From positions 1 through 10,742 of the forward strand of contig CAZGOM010000180.1 of assembly GCA_964527265.1 (NCBI GenBank): a stretch of 10,742 nucleotides of DNA. The letters run 5' to 3'. The notes under the pieces were generated by a model, which was given only the letters and a program-made list of their open reading frames with translations, was not told where the DNA came from and ran no database searches. The position numbers and the translations under genes are program-made. The number at the start of each line of letters is the position of its first letter. Position 1 is the first letter of the stretch. Shown piece after piece: positions 1-6,191 of the stretch. The DNA comes from CAZGOM01 sp964527265 (GTDB lineage: Bacteria; Planctomycetota; Phycisphaerae; Phycisphaerales; Phycisphaeraceae).

Positions 1-250
1 ACTCGTGGTGCTTGTTGAGCACTTCGAGGAACCGGCTCATGTGGGTGCCCTTCTGATAGTGGGGCAGGCCCACGTACATGTTGACACTGGCGACGGTGTG
101 CTGGACGCCGTTGGTGGCGGGGCAATGGAGGGTGATCGGGTAGGTGATGTTCTTAACACCAACCTTCTCAATGGGGACGTTGCGGCTGTCGTGGCTGGCC
201 TGAACGTCGGGCATTCCAGCGGGTTTGACGGTATTAGTCTTGTTTGTCAT
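1..250 (-). CDS. folE2: GTP cyclohydrolase FolE2 (type IB), N-terminal part, cut by the window edge
   Basis: FolE2 converts GTP to 7,8-dihydroneopterin triphosphate in the cytoplasm, the first step of tetrahydrofolate synthesis, and also feeds queuosine precursors; it can replace the zinc enzyme FolE. Only the first 83 residues are in the window; the C-terminal part lies beyond base 1. Family signatures visible are a start region MPDVQ (residues 13-17), a PIEKVGVKNI stretch (26-35), QHTVASVNMYVGLP (about 50-63) and KGTHMSRFLEVLN (about 67-79), all in the order and spacing I know from FolE2/COG1469. The ATG at 250 is chosen because a strong GGAGGA lies seven bases upstream (258-263) and because the protein then starts just before the conserved MPDVQ segment. 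It diverges from the oxidoreductase at 362. The + strand G excess is weaker here (87 G to 54 C in bases 1-240) than in the other genes, perhaps because codon selection is stronger. Confidence 0.9.
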   Translation of the reverse strand, partial: MTNKTNTVKPAGMPDVQASHDSRNVPIEKVGVKNITYPITLHCPATNGVQHTVASVNMYVGLPHYQKGTHMSRFLEVLNKHHE

Positions 251-294
251 GATTCGATCCTCCATGTAATCCCCCTGGAACCAAAGAACCGGAC

Positions 295-323
295 AGTTTA
301 GGACAAGTCAGGGGCGGAATCAA
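295..323 (-). promoter_or_regulatory. candidate sigma-70-type promoter for folE2
   Basis: Read on the minus strand, TTGATT (323-318) and TAAACT (300-295) are separated by exactly 17 bases. Each matches four of six consensus positions. Transcription would start near 288, giving a leader of roughly 38 bases that contains the GGAGGA ribosome site of folE2. This is a motif match only. Confidence 0.35.
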
Positions 324-361
324 AACACCAAATCGAACAAACATCCGTTCATGAGGATTTT

Positions 362-1722
362 ATGCTGAATATTGCTGTCATTGGGCTGGGTAGCCGTGTG
401 TCCGGGATGTTGGCGCAGATGTGCAAGATGGATCCTGAAGTGCAGGTGGTGGCGGTGACGGATCCGTCGCATGAGAAGGCACGCAAGACGCTTAAAGACC
501 ATGGGCTGAACAAGGACCCGGATTCAGTGAAGCTGTACACGTCGTCGGAGCAGATGCTGGAGCATGTGGAGAAATACGACGCGTTTTTGATTGGGACGCG
601 GTGCAACCTGCATACGCATTATGCGACGCAGATCGCTTCGTTTAATAAGCCGTTGTTTCTGGAGAAGCCGGTGGCGGTGACGTGGGAGCAGGTGCGGGCT
701 TTGGCGAAGGCTTACAAGGGGAAAGAGGATCGTGTGGTGGTGTCGTTTCCGTTGCGGGTGAGCCCGGTGTTCACGACAGCGCTGGAGATTGTGAGATCTG
801 GGAGGCTGGGGCAGATCGTGTCGGTGCAGGCGGTGAACAATGTGCCGTACGGCGGGGTGTATTTCGGTTCTTGGTACCGGAATTACAACGAGACGGGCGG
901 GCTGTGGCTGCAGAAGGCGACGCATGACTTTGATTACATCAACCGGATCATGGGACCGGAGCGGGCGCATACGGTGGCGGCGATGTATACGCAGAAGGTG
1001 TACGGCGGGGATATGCCGCATGATTTGCTGTGCTCCCAGTGCGACCGGACCGAGACTTGCCCGGAGAGCCCCAAGAACCAGAAGGCGCGGGGGGATGACG
1101 GGGGGATGAGCCATCCATTCCCCAAGTTTCAGGATCACTATTGTGCGTTCAGCAAGGAGATCAAGAACGAGGATGCGGGGAGCGCGCTGTTGAAATACGA
1201 CTCGGATGCGCATGTGGCGTACACACAGAATTTCATTGCGCGCAAGGCGACGGGCAAGCGTGGGGCGCGGATCATCGGATACGACGGGACGCTGGAATTT
1301 GACTGGTATACGGACAAGATCCGCGTGGTGGACCATCACACGACGGCGGATCGGGTGGATGACATCACGGTGAAGCCGACGAGCGGGCATGGCGGCGGTG
1401 ATGCCGTGCTGTGCCAGATGTATCTAGATTTGATTCGGCAGAATGCGGCACCGGATGCGAACCTGCGCGATGGGCTGACGAGCGCGGCGATGTGCCTGAG
1501 CGCGCGGGATTCATGCCAGAACAATGTGTTTGCGAAGATTCCGACNNNNNNNNNNNNNNNNNNNNNNNNNNNNNNNNNNNNNNNNNNNNNNNNNNNNNNN
1601 NNNNNNNNNNNNNNNNNNNNNNNNNNNNNNNNNNNNNNNNNNNNNTGTGCCTGAGCGCGCGGGATTCATGCCAGAACAATGTGTTTGCGAAGATTCCGAC
1701 AGTGGGGGAGTTGGGGGGGTGA
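362..1722 (+). CDS. Gfo/Idh/MocA-family oxidoreductase, interrupted only by an assembly gap
   Basis: Probable NAD(P)-dependent dehydrogenase or isomerase acting on a sugar, inositol or related polyol; the substrate cannot be read from sequence. The N-terminal Rossmann fold starts at once (NIAVIGLGSRVSG, residues 3-15). The family EKP motif is at 101-103, and the C-terminal alpha/beta domain carries the catalytic-type K185 and H188-D189. A cysteine cluster, C224-x2-C227-x5-C233 with C261, lies in the C-terminal domain, as in a subset of the family. A GHGGGD segment (342-347) precedes the final helix. There is no signal peptide. GAGGA at 353-357 supports the ATG at 362. The reading frame runs into 100 Ns after residue 394. 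The bases before the gap repeat exactly after it, and joining 1545 to 1701 gives T-V-G-E-L-G-G and a TGA at 1720-1722, for 401 residues in all. The gene is therefore intact, not a pseudogene. mnmE follows on the same strand. Confidence 0.88.
1491..1700. repeat. 55-bp exact duplication flanking the gap (assembly overlap, not biological)
   Basis: Bases 1491-1545 and 1646-1700 are identical over all 55 positions, and each copy abuts the run of Ns. A duplicate ending exactly at both contig ends, with a length equal to a common assembler k-mer, is what is left when two contigs sharing their terminal k-mer are scaffolded without being merged. Only one copy should exist in the genome. Confidence 0.93.
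1546..1645. other. Scaffold gap of 100 Ns
   Basis: Exactly 100 Ns, the conventional placeholder for a gap of unknown size. Given the identical 55-bp flanks, the real distance is most likely an overlap of 55 bases, so no sequence is missing here. Confidence 0.97.
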
Positions 1723-1725
1723 GCA

Positions 1726-1760
1726 AGTCGCGAGTCCAGGGCCTGCGTCCTGGGTTGAAG
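1726..1760 (+). repeat. Short relative of the GAGTCSS heptamer element, with a small hairpin
   Basis: Just after the oxidoreductase stop, the 12-mer AGTCGCGAGTCC (1726-1737) equals the opening of the heptamer array at 4551-4562, and TTGAAGAG follows here as it also does after that array. Between them, CCAGG (1736-1740) and CCTGG (1749-1753) can form a 5-bp stem around 8 bases. There is no T-run, so it is a poor intrinsic terminator. The shared ends suggest a short or decayed copy of the same dispersed element. Confidence 0.5.
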
Positions 1761-1859
1761 AGAAGAAGGGTGTCCAGAGTCGAAGAATAAGAGGATCTGG
1801 AATCCAGATGTGATGAAGGCAGTGCTTGTGAGATTTTGTCATACAATTTTGTTGTGCAT

Positions 1860-3317
1860 GTGATTGATGACACGATTGTGGCGGTGAGTTCCGCGCCTGG
1901 GCGGGCGGCGCGGGGGATATTGCGTTTTTCCGGGCCCGGGGTCCTGGAGGTGGTGGGGAAGATGGTGGTTGGAGGACTGGGCGGATTGGTCGCGCGGGAG
2001 GCGTTGGGGGTGAGGATTTGGATTGGTCAGAGGCAAGAGCAAGACACGGGTCTGGTTGGAATCCGTCCTGTGGCACCTGGAAGGCTGGCGGTTTCGGCGC
2101 TTTTGACGTTTTATGCGGGGCCGGCGAGTTTTACGGGGCAGGATGTGGCGGAGGTGCTTTTGCCAGGGAATCCGGGGTTATTGGACCGGGTGCTGCAGAA
2201 GGCGATTGCCAGCGGGGCGCGGCTGGCGGAACCGGGTGAGTTTACGTATCGGGCGTTTCAGACGGGGAAGATCGATTTGACGCAAGCGGAGGGAATTGCG
2301 GGGATGATTGGGGCGACCAATGATGCGCAACTTGAGGCTTCGCGGGTACTTACGTCGGGGGCGCTGGGGCAGACGGCGAAGGCGCTGGTGGAGAAGATGG
2401 TGACGTACTTGTCGTTGGTGGAGGCGGGGATCGATTTTACGGATCAGGAGGATGTGGTGCCGATTGCGCCGCGGCGTTTGTGGGAGGGGTTGGAGGGCGT
2501 GAGGTTGGAGTTGGAAGAATTATTGAGGAATAGCCGCGCGTGGGGGCAGGTGGATGCGCCGGCGCGGGTGGTGCTGGTGGGCATGCCCAGCGCGGGGAAG
2601 AGCACGCTGTTTAACCGGTTATTGGGGCGATCGCGGTCGGTGATAAGCCCGACGGCGGGGACGACGCGGGATGTGATTGAGGAGCCGATGACCCTGGTGT
2701 TGAGCACTGGGCAGCCGGTGCAGGTGATGCTGGTGGATATCGCGGGATTGGATGACCCGGCGGGGTGGATTGACCGGCAGGCGCAGGCGGCGGCGTCGCG
2801 GGCGATTGCGGGGGCGGATCTGGTGCTGCTGCTTCATGATCCGACACAGGCGGGGGGGATGCAGCCGGGGGCGGAGAGATTGCCTGCGGGAGTGCCTTGG
2901 GTGGGGGTGACGACGAAAGCAGATGTGGCACAGACGCCACGTAAAGGAGGAGACAGGAGCGCAGGGGAGCAGGAAAGCAGAGGGGAAGCGCTTTGCGTGA
3001 GCGCGCAGACGGGGGAGGGGATTGAGGCGCTGAAGGCCTTGCTGGCGGTGAGGCTGGCGGATCGTGCGGTGAGTCTGACGGGGCAGGCGCTGGTGTTGCA
3101 ACCGCGGCATGAGGCGTGTTTGCGGGGGGCGCTGGCGAGCCTGGAGCAGGCGCTGGAACGGCTGGAAGGGGATCGGGAAGCGCGGCAGTTGAGGCGGCCG
3201 GAATTGATTGCGCAGGGTTTGCGGACGTGTTTGGATCGGCTGGGAGAATTGGGGGGGGTGATGACGCCGGATGATGTGCTGGGGAAGGTGTTTTCGACGT
3301 TCTGCATCGGCAAGTGA
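1860..3317 (+). CDS. mnmE: tRNA modification GTPase MnmE (TrmE), divergent form
   Basis: With MnmG, MnmE installs the (carboxymethyl)aminomethyl group on U34 of certain tRNAs using methylene-tetrahydrofolate, GTP and potassium. No mnmG is in the window. Order of parts (485-residue numbering): an N-terminal folate-binding domain opening with DDTIVAVSSAPGR; a helical domain; the G domain with P-loop GMPSAGKS (241-248), AGTTRD (266-271), DIAG (293-296), TKAD (352-355) and SAQ (381-383); then the second helical part ending FCIGK (481-485), the family's invariant C-terminus. Oddities: DIAG replaces DTAG, TKAD replaces NKxD, D305 stands where E. coli has catalytic E282, and PGNP replaces the usual GHGG. 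I place the start at GTG 1860 because the family begins a few residues before DTIVA. TTG 1836 and GTG 1854 are in-frame alternatives, and none has a clear ribosome site. Length is near the usual 450-460. Confidence 0.92.
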   Translation: MIDDTIVAVSSAPGRAARGILRFSGPGVLEVVGKMVVGGLGGLVAREALGVRIWIGQRQEQDTGLVGIRPVAPGRLAVSALLTFYAGPASFTGQDVAEVLLPGNPGLLDRVLQKAIASGARLAEPGEFTYRAFQTGKIDLTQAEGIAGMIGATNDAQLEASRVLTSGALGQTAKALVEKMVTYLSLVEAGIDFTDQEDVVPIAPRRLWEGLEGVRLELEELLRNSRAWGQVDAPARVVLVGMPSAGKSTLFNRLLGRSRSVISPTAGTTRDVIEEPMTLVLSTGQPVQVMLVDIAGLDDPAGWIDRQAQAAASRAIAGADLVLLLHDPTQAGGMQPGAERLPAGVPWVGVTTKADVAQTPRKGGDRSAGEQESRGEALCVSAQTGEGIEALKALLAVRLADRAVSLTGQALVLQPRHEACLRGALASLEQALERLEGDREARQLRRPELIAQGLRTCLDRLGELGGVMTPDDVLGKVFSTFCIGK

Positions 3318-3349
3318 GCGCCGGGCTTGTATAGCAGGTGCTTGCGGCA

Positions 3350-3477
3350 TGTGTGTAATCATTGTTTAATCATAGGTTTACGATTTTTAAAAAGATTTAA
3401 TATGCAACATAAGACATAAATTAGAAATCTAATGTCTGTTATGGCAAAAATAATCTCAGGGTGTTATTCTGGTATTT
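3350..3477 (+). promoter_or_regulatory. AT-rich regulatory island upstream of the 3505 gene
   Basis: Between two GC-rich genes, about 130 bases turn sharply AT-rich and lose the local G excess. TAATCAT occurs twice (3356-3362 and 3367-3373) with starts 11 bases apart, one helical turn, as in many operators. A possible -35/-10 pair is TTTACG (3377-3382) and TAATAT (3398-3403), with a short 15-base spacer. An imperfect palindrome follows at 3408-3443. It probably holds the promoter for the downstream gene; individual boxes are uncertain. Confidence 0.45.
3408..3443. repeat. Imperfect inverted repeat in the AT-rich island
   Basis: Arms CATAA-GAC-ATTAG and CTAAT-GTC-TTATG pair over 13 bases around the loop AAAT (3425-3428), with unpaired ATAA (3416-3419) on the left and TG (3437-3438) on the right. 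It may be a regulator-binding site or a leader hairpin. No T-run follows, so termination of mnmE is less likely. Confidence 0.4.
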
Positions 3478-3504
3478 GTGAGTGCCTTAAATGCCCGTTT
3501 TACG

Positions 3505-4542
3505 ATGAAGTTGTCACGCCAATCCCATGGGGGACGAACAGTGGTTGAGCCTTTGTTTGAACAATGTTTCTGTGTGTTGATGGGTGAGGCGGTGGGATTG
3601 GACCGAATCGCGGAGGGATTGCAGGGTTATAAGCCGGAGATGGGTGGGCTGACGGCGGAGGAGTTGTTTCCAGGGGTGTTTGGGGCAGAGATGGGGGCGA
3701 ATGCGGAATTGGACCCAAGGGCGCTGGTGTTGGAGCGGATGTGGCTGAGCGTGCCTTATTTGAAATGGCCGGGGAGCCGGGTGGTGATCGATGTGGTGAA
3801 CGAGGCGTGGGAGGATGCGTTTGGGCAGCCGGAGAAAGATGCGAGGCGGTATCTGGCGTGGACGTTTGGCGCGCATGGTGCGCACTGCCATCCTGGGGTG
3901 CTGGAGCGGGCGCTGAAGCAGGTGCCGGAGCGCCGCAAGGATTGGGGGCAGGCAGAGCGGCACTCGGCGTATATCCGTGTGAGGTTGATGAGACCGCACT
4001 GGGATGAAGGAGTGGAAGGGGAAACGGGGACGCGGGACCGGTTTGGGGAACTGAGTTTTTTATCGTGGATCGTGGTGACGCTGCTGGATCTGCCCGGGGC
4101 GGTGGCGTATTTCAATCCTGCGGCTGAGATGCTTCTGGAGCGGGAGACGATGGTGCGGGCGCTGGAGAATTCGCGGATGCATGAGCGCCAGCCGCTGGCG
4201 CTTTGGGTGAATCGGCGGGAGCAGAAGCTGGGGAGCCGATGGTGGCTGGTGGATACGATCGGCAATGGTCAATTGGGGCAGCCGGACCTGGAAGCGTTTT
4301 ATCAGGGGGAAACGGCGATGGCGGGGGTGTCGGGGTTTTTGTTTGATGTGTCAACGCATCTATGCCGCAATGAGCGGCATCTGGCGGACCACGACACGGT
4401 GACGGATGCGGTGGGGAACGTGTGGCACGCTTCAAACCATGAGTCTTCACTTGGTTTGCCGACGCGGCCAGTGGTGACATTCAAGGATGCAGGGGCGCGG
4501 GAGGTGCCGGCGCAGCATCGACTGAGGATATTGATTGAGTGA
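3505..4542 (+). CDS. Hypothetical protein, faintly like DUF4261 proteins
   Basis: I do not firmly recognise this 345-residue protein. There is no signal peptide. The one hydrophobic stretch (about residues 184-203, LSFLSWIVVTLLDLPGAVAYF region) looks like a buried core helix rather than a membrane anchor, because it runs straight into a charged helix. An opening segment FCVLMGEAVGLDRIAEGL and the phrase LPGAVAYFNPAAEMLL remind me of the DUF4261 architecture, in which a protein reports a value for an expected ligand or score; this is only a resemblance. A C-terminal block has several His and Asp residues (HLADHDTVTD, HASNHESS) that could bind a metal. ATG 3505 is chosen over GTG 3478 (nine residues longer); neither has a ribosome site. 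It is preceded by the AT-rich island, so it probably has its own promoter, and it converges with the gene ending at 4664. Confidence 0.75.
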   Translation: MKLSRQSHGGRTVVEPLFEQCFCVLMGEAVGLDRIAEGLQGYKPEMGGLTAEELFPGVFGAEMGANAELDPRALVLERMWLSVPYLKWPGSRVVIDVVNEAWEDAFGQPEKDARRYLAWTFGAHGAHCHPGVLERALKQVPERRKDWGQAERHSAYIRVRLMRPHWDEGVEGETGTRDRFGELSFLSWIVVTLLDLPGAVAYFNPAAEMLLERETMVRALENSRMHERQPLALWVNRREQKLGSRWWLVDTIGNGQLGQPDLEAFYQGETAMAGVSGFLFDVSTHLCRNERHLADHDTVTDAVGNVWHASNHESSLGLPTRPVVTFKDAGAREVPAQHRLRILIE

Positions 4543-4549
4543 GGGGGGA

Positions 4550-4598
4550 GAGTCGCGAGTCCCGAGTCCCGAGTCGCGAGTCCCGAGTCCGGAGTCCG
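4550..4598. repeat. Seven tandem heptamers GAGTCSS in a convergent intergenic region
   Basis: The units are GAGTCGC, GAGTCCC, GAGTCCC, GAGTCGC, GAGTCCC, GAGTCCG and GAGTCCG without interruption, starting eight bases after the stop at 4542. Only positions 6 and 7 vary. The array lies between two converging genes. It resembles the heptanucleotide STRR sequences known from cyanobacteria in form, not in sequence. The last two units create overlapping TCCGGA palindromes that could pair. Confidence 0.85.
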
Positions 4599-4663
4599 GA
4601 ATTGAAGAGCGGGGGGAGGGGTTACGTCGTGTGTCGAGGAGGTTGGGAGGGGAGTTTTATGTT

Positions 4664-5011
4664 TTAGTGGTGGGGGTCTTCTTTGGCGGCGTCTTGTTGG
4701 GCGGCGATTTCCATGGGTTCTTTGGAATTGTCGCCGGTGAGGAGGCCGACGACGAGGCCGGAGAAGAAGATGATGGAGATGCCGGCGAGGAGATGGCCTG
4801 CGATCCAGAGGGCCTGGGAGTCGGGGAGGAGATTATGTTGGGCGGTGGAGATGCGATCGGAGCCTTGACCCAAGGCATGTGCAGAGGTTTCAAGGGGGGC
4901 ATGGCCGGAGTGGAGGCCGGCGAGGGACCAGCCGAGGCCAGCGCCGAGGGTGAGGCCGAGGGCGATGCGGGCGAGGCGTTTGCGGGTGAAGGGGCGTTTT
5001 TTAGTTTTCAT
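4664..5011 (-). CDS. Small membrane protein with two predicted transmembrane segments
   Basis: 115 residues, not recognised. The basic N-terminus (MKTKKRPFTRKR) precedes a hydrophobic glycine-rich segment at about 13-33. A polar stretch of some 30 residues follows, then a second hydrophobic segment at about 67-92 with small residues (GLVVGLLTG) and an acidic, histidine-ended tail (EDPHH). The positive-inside rule suggests both ends are cytoplasmic, with the polar loop outside. The ATG at 5011 overlaps the TGA of the uracil-DNA glycosylase gene as ATGA (5011-5008), so the two are almost certainly co-transcribed and translationally coupled. The first segment could instead be an uncleaved signal peptide. 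There is no sign of a functional link beyond the operon. Confidence 0.75.
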   Translation of the reverse strand: MKTKKRPFTRKRLARIALGLTLGAGLGWSLAGLHSGHAPLETSAHALGQGSDRISTAQHNLLPDSQALWIAGHLLAGISIIFFSGLVVGLLTGDNSKEPMEIAAQQDAAKEDPHH

Positions 5012-5988
5012 GGTTGAGATGTTTCGGTTTTAGCCCAGGTGAGGGACTTTTTGAGATCTTCCCAGACTTTGCGGCGATTTTCGGGGGTGTAAGAGCGGAG
5101 GAGATAGGCGGGGTGGAAGGTGGGCATGACGGCGATGGTCTTGCCGTCGGGTGAGGCGATGTCGAGGTATTGCCATGAGCCGCGCATGGCGGTGATGCCC
5201 TGGGTGGTCTGGAGGAGTGTTTTCATGGCGGAGGCGCCGAGCGCGACGATGACGCGGGGCTGGACGGTTTCAATCTGGCGGCGGAGGTAGCCTGCGCAGG
5301 ATTGGACTTCATCGGGCTGGGGGAGGCGGTTGCCGGGCGGGCGGCATTTGACGACGTTGGCGATATAGACGCTTTCGCGGGGGATTTTCATGCCCGCGAC
5401 GATCATTTCGGTGAGTTTTTGACCGGCCTTACCGACAAATGGGCGGCCTGTGCGGTCTTCATCCTCGCCGGGGCCCTCGCCGATGAACATGAGGCGGGCG
5501 TCTGGGTCGCCTTCGCCGAAGACGGTGTTGGTGCGTGTGGCGCAGAGGTTGCACTTGACGCAGACCTTGACCTCGTTTTCATCCATTTCGGTGAGGATTT
5601 TGAGTTTTTGGTCGCGCGTGAGCCTGGGCGCGCGGGGGAGCATGGAGTCTGGGGGATTGGGAAGGTCGGCCGTGGAGCGGGGGGTGGCGACGGGGCCGCC
5701 GAAGAGGTTCTGGGAGGTGGCGACCTGGGTGGCCTGGGGGGCCGAGATGGCGGGAGAGACGGGGGCCGGGTGGGGCAGGGGCATGTGGGCAGGTTGGAAG
5801 TTTGGCGTACCTGCGGGGTGCTGGGGGAGGGCGGGGAGGGGGACATGGACGGGGGTGGCGGATTCTTCGGACTGGGCGTCAAGGATGCCCAGGTCGGACA
5901 TGATGACCTTGTCGACGCCCATGAGGAGGTCGGTGTTTAAATGCTGGCGAAGGATGCGTTCAGGGTTTGGGGGCATGGGCGGAAACAT
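5008..5988 (-). CDS. udg: Uracil-DNA glycosylase, family 4 (iron-sulphur type), with extended N-terminus
   Basis: Removes uracil from DNA in base-excision repair. Numbering from the chosen start (326 residues): a short helix with PERILRQHLNTDLLMGVD (about 9-26), a proline-rich linker (about 43-125), then the glycosylase domain. Family marks are the motif GEGPGEDEDRTGRPFVG (170-186), with the GE(A/G)PGE active-site start, and HPAYLLR (292-298). Cysteines C143, C146, C149, C215 (KCRPPGNR) and C231 supply the four ligands of the 4Fe-4S cluster. The catalytic domain alone has the usual length near 190-200; the N-terminal 130 residues are extra. The frame is open up to an ATG at 6162, but those 58 residues are featureless and rich in Pro and Phe, so ATG 5988 is preferred. 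It has no ribosome site. It overlaps the membrane-protein gene by 4 bp. Confidence 0.9.
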   Translation of the reverse strand: MFPPMPPNPERILRQHLNTDLLMGVDKVIMSDLGILDAQSEESATPVHVPLPALPQHPAGTPNFQPAHMPLPHPAPVSPAISAPQATQVATSQNLFGGPVATPRSTADLPNPPDSMLPRAPRLTRDQKLKILTEMDENEVKVCVKCNLCATRTNTVFGEGDPDARLMFIGEGPGEDEDRTGRPFVGKAGQKLTEMIVAGMKIPRESVYIANVVKCRPPGNRLPQPDEVQSCAGYLRRQIETVQPRVIVALGASAMKTLLQTTQGITAMRGSWQYLDIASPDGKTIAVMPTFHPAYLLRSYTPENRRKVWEDLKKSLTWAKTETSQP

Positions 5989-6022
5989 TTTAGCTTTTTG
6001 CGAGGGGAGGGAGGGGGATTTT

Positions 6023-6057
6023 TTGACAGGATGTATAGGACTTTGAAGATTGACAGG
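6023..6057. repeat. Direct repeat TTGACAGG upstream of the glycosylase gene
   Basis: TTGACAGG occurs at 6023-6030 and 6050-6057, starts 27 bases apart, in the 203-base gap between the lipoprotein stop and the glycosylase start. On the minus strand TATACA lies between them and could be part of a weak promoter. It may be an operator, but chance is possible for an 8-mer pair. Confidence 0.25.
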
Positions 6058-6191
6058 AAAGAAGGGATTGGGGGTGAGGTAAATGGGAAAGGGGTAATGG
6101 GTTCTCACGAGTGCACGTACAAGACACAGCGCGCCTTGCGAACGCGGAAGGTTACTGTGCATATCCGCAGGCCGGGAAATGGGGCATACGT

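Noticed and set aside
362..1722. Oxidoreductase as a pseudogene or as two genes
   Set aside because: The only break is the N-gap, and the flanking duplication shows that it is an assembly artefact.
1795..1809. ATCTGG-AAT-CCAGAT hairpin before mnmE as a terminator
   Set aside because: The stem is only 6 bp, the loop is 3 bases and no T-run follows; it could as well be chance.
4550..4598. Heptamer array as a CRISPR
   Set aside because: The units are 7 bp, contiguous and without spacers; no cas gene is nearby.
4535..5017. Plus-strand open frame running from the heptamer array across the small membrane gene
   Set aside because: Its first part translates the tandem repeat and the rest is antisense to a plausible membrane protein; no ribosome site.
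5302..5940. Plus-strand open frame of 212 codons antisense to the uracil-DNA glycosylase
   Set aside because: It lies over the conserved glycosylase domain and is a by-product of the skewed base composition.
6119..6160. Another member of the AAGACA-type hairpin family
   Set aside because: AAGACACAG is present at 6121, but no convincing stem and no GGCAC-N-CAG right flank follow.
5989..6162. Extra N-terminal 58 residues for the glycosylase (ATG at 6162)
   Set aside because: Open but low-complexity, with no ribosome site; the recognisable N-terminal helix begins just after ATG 5988.
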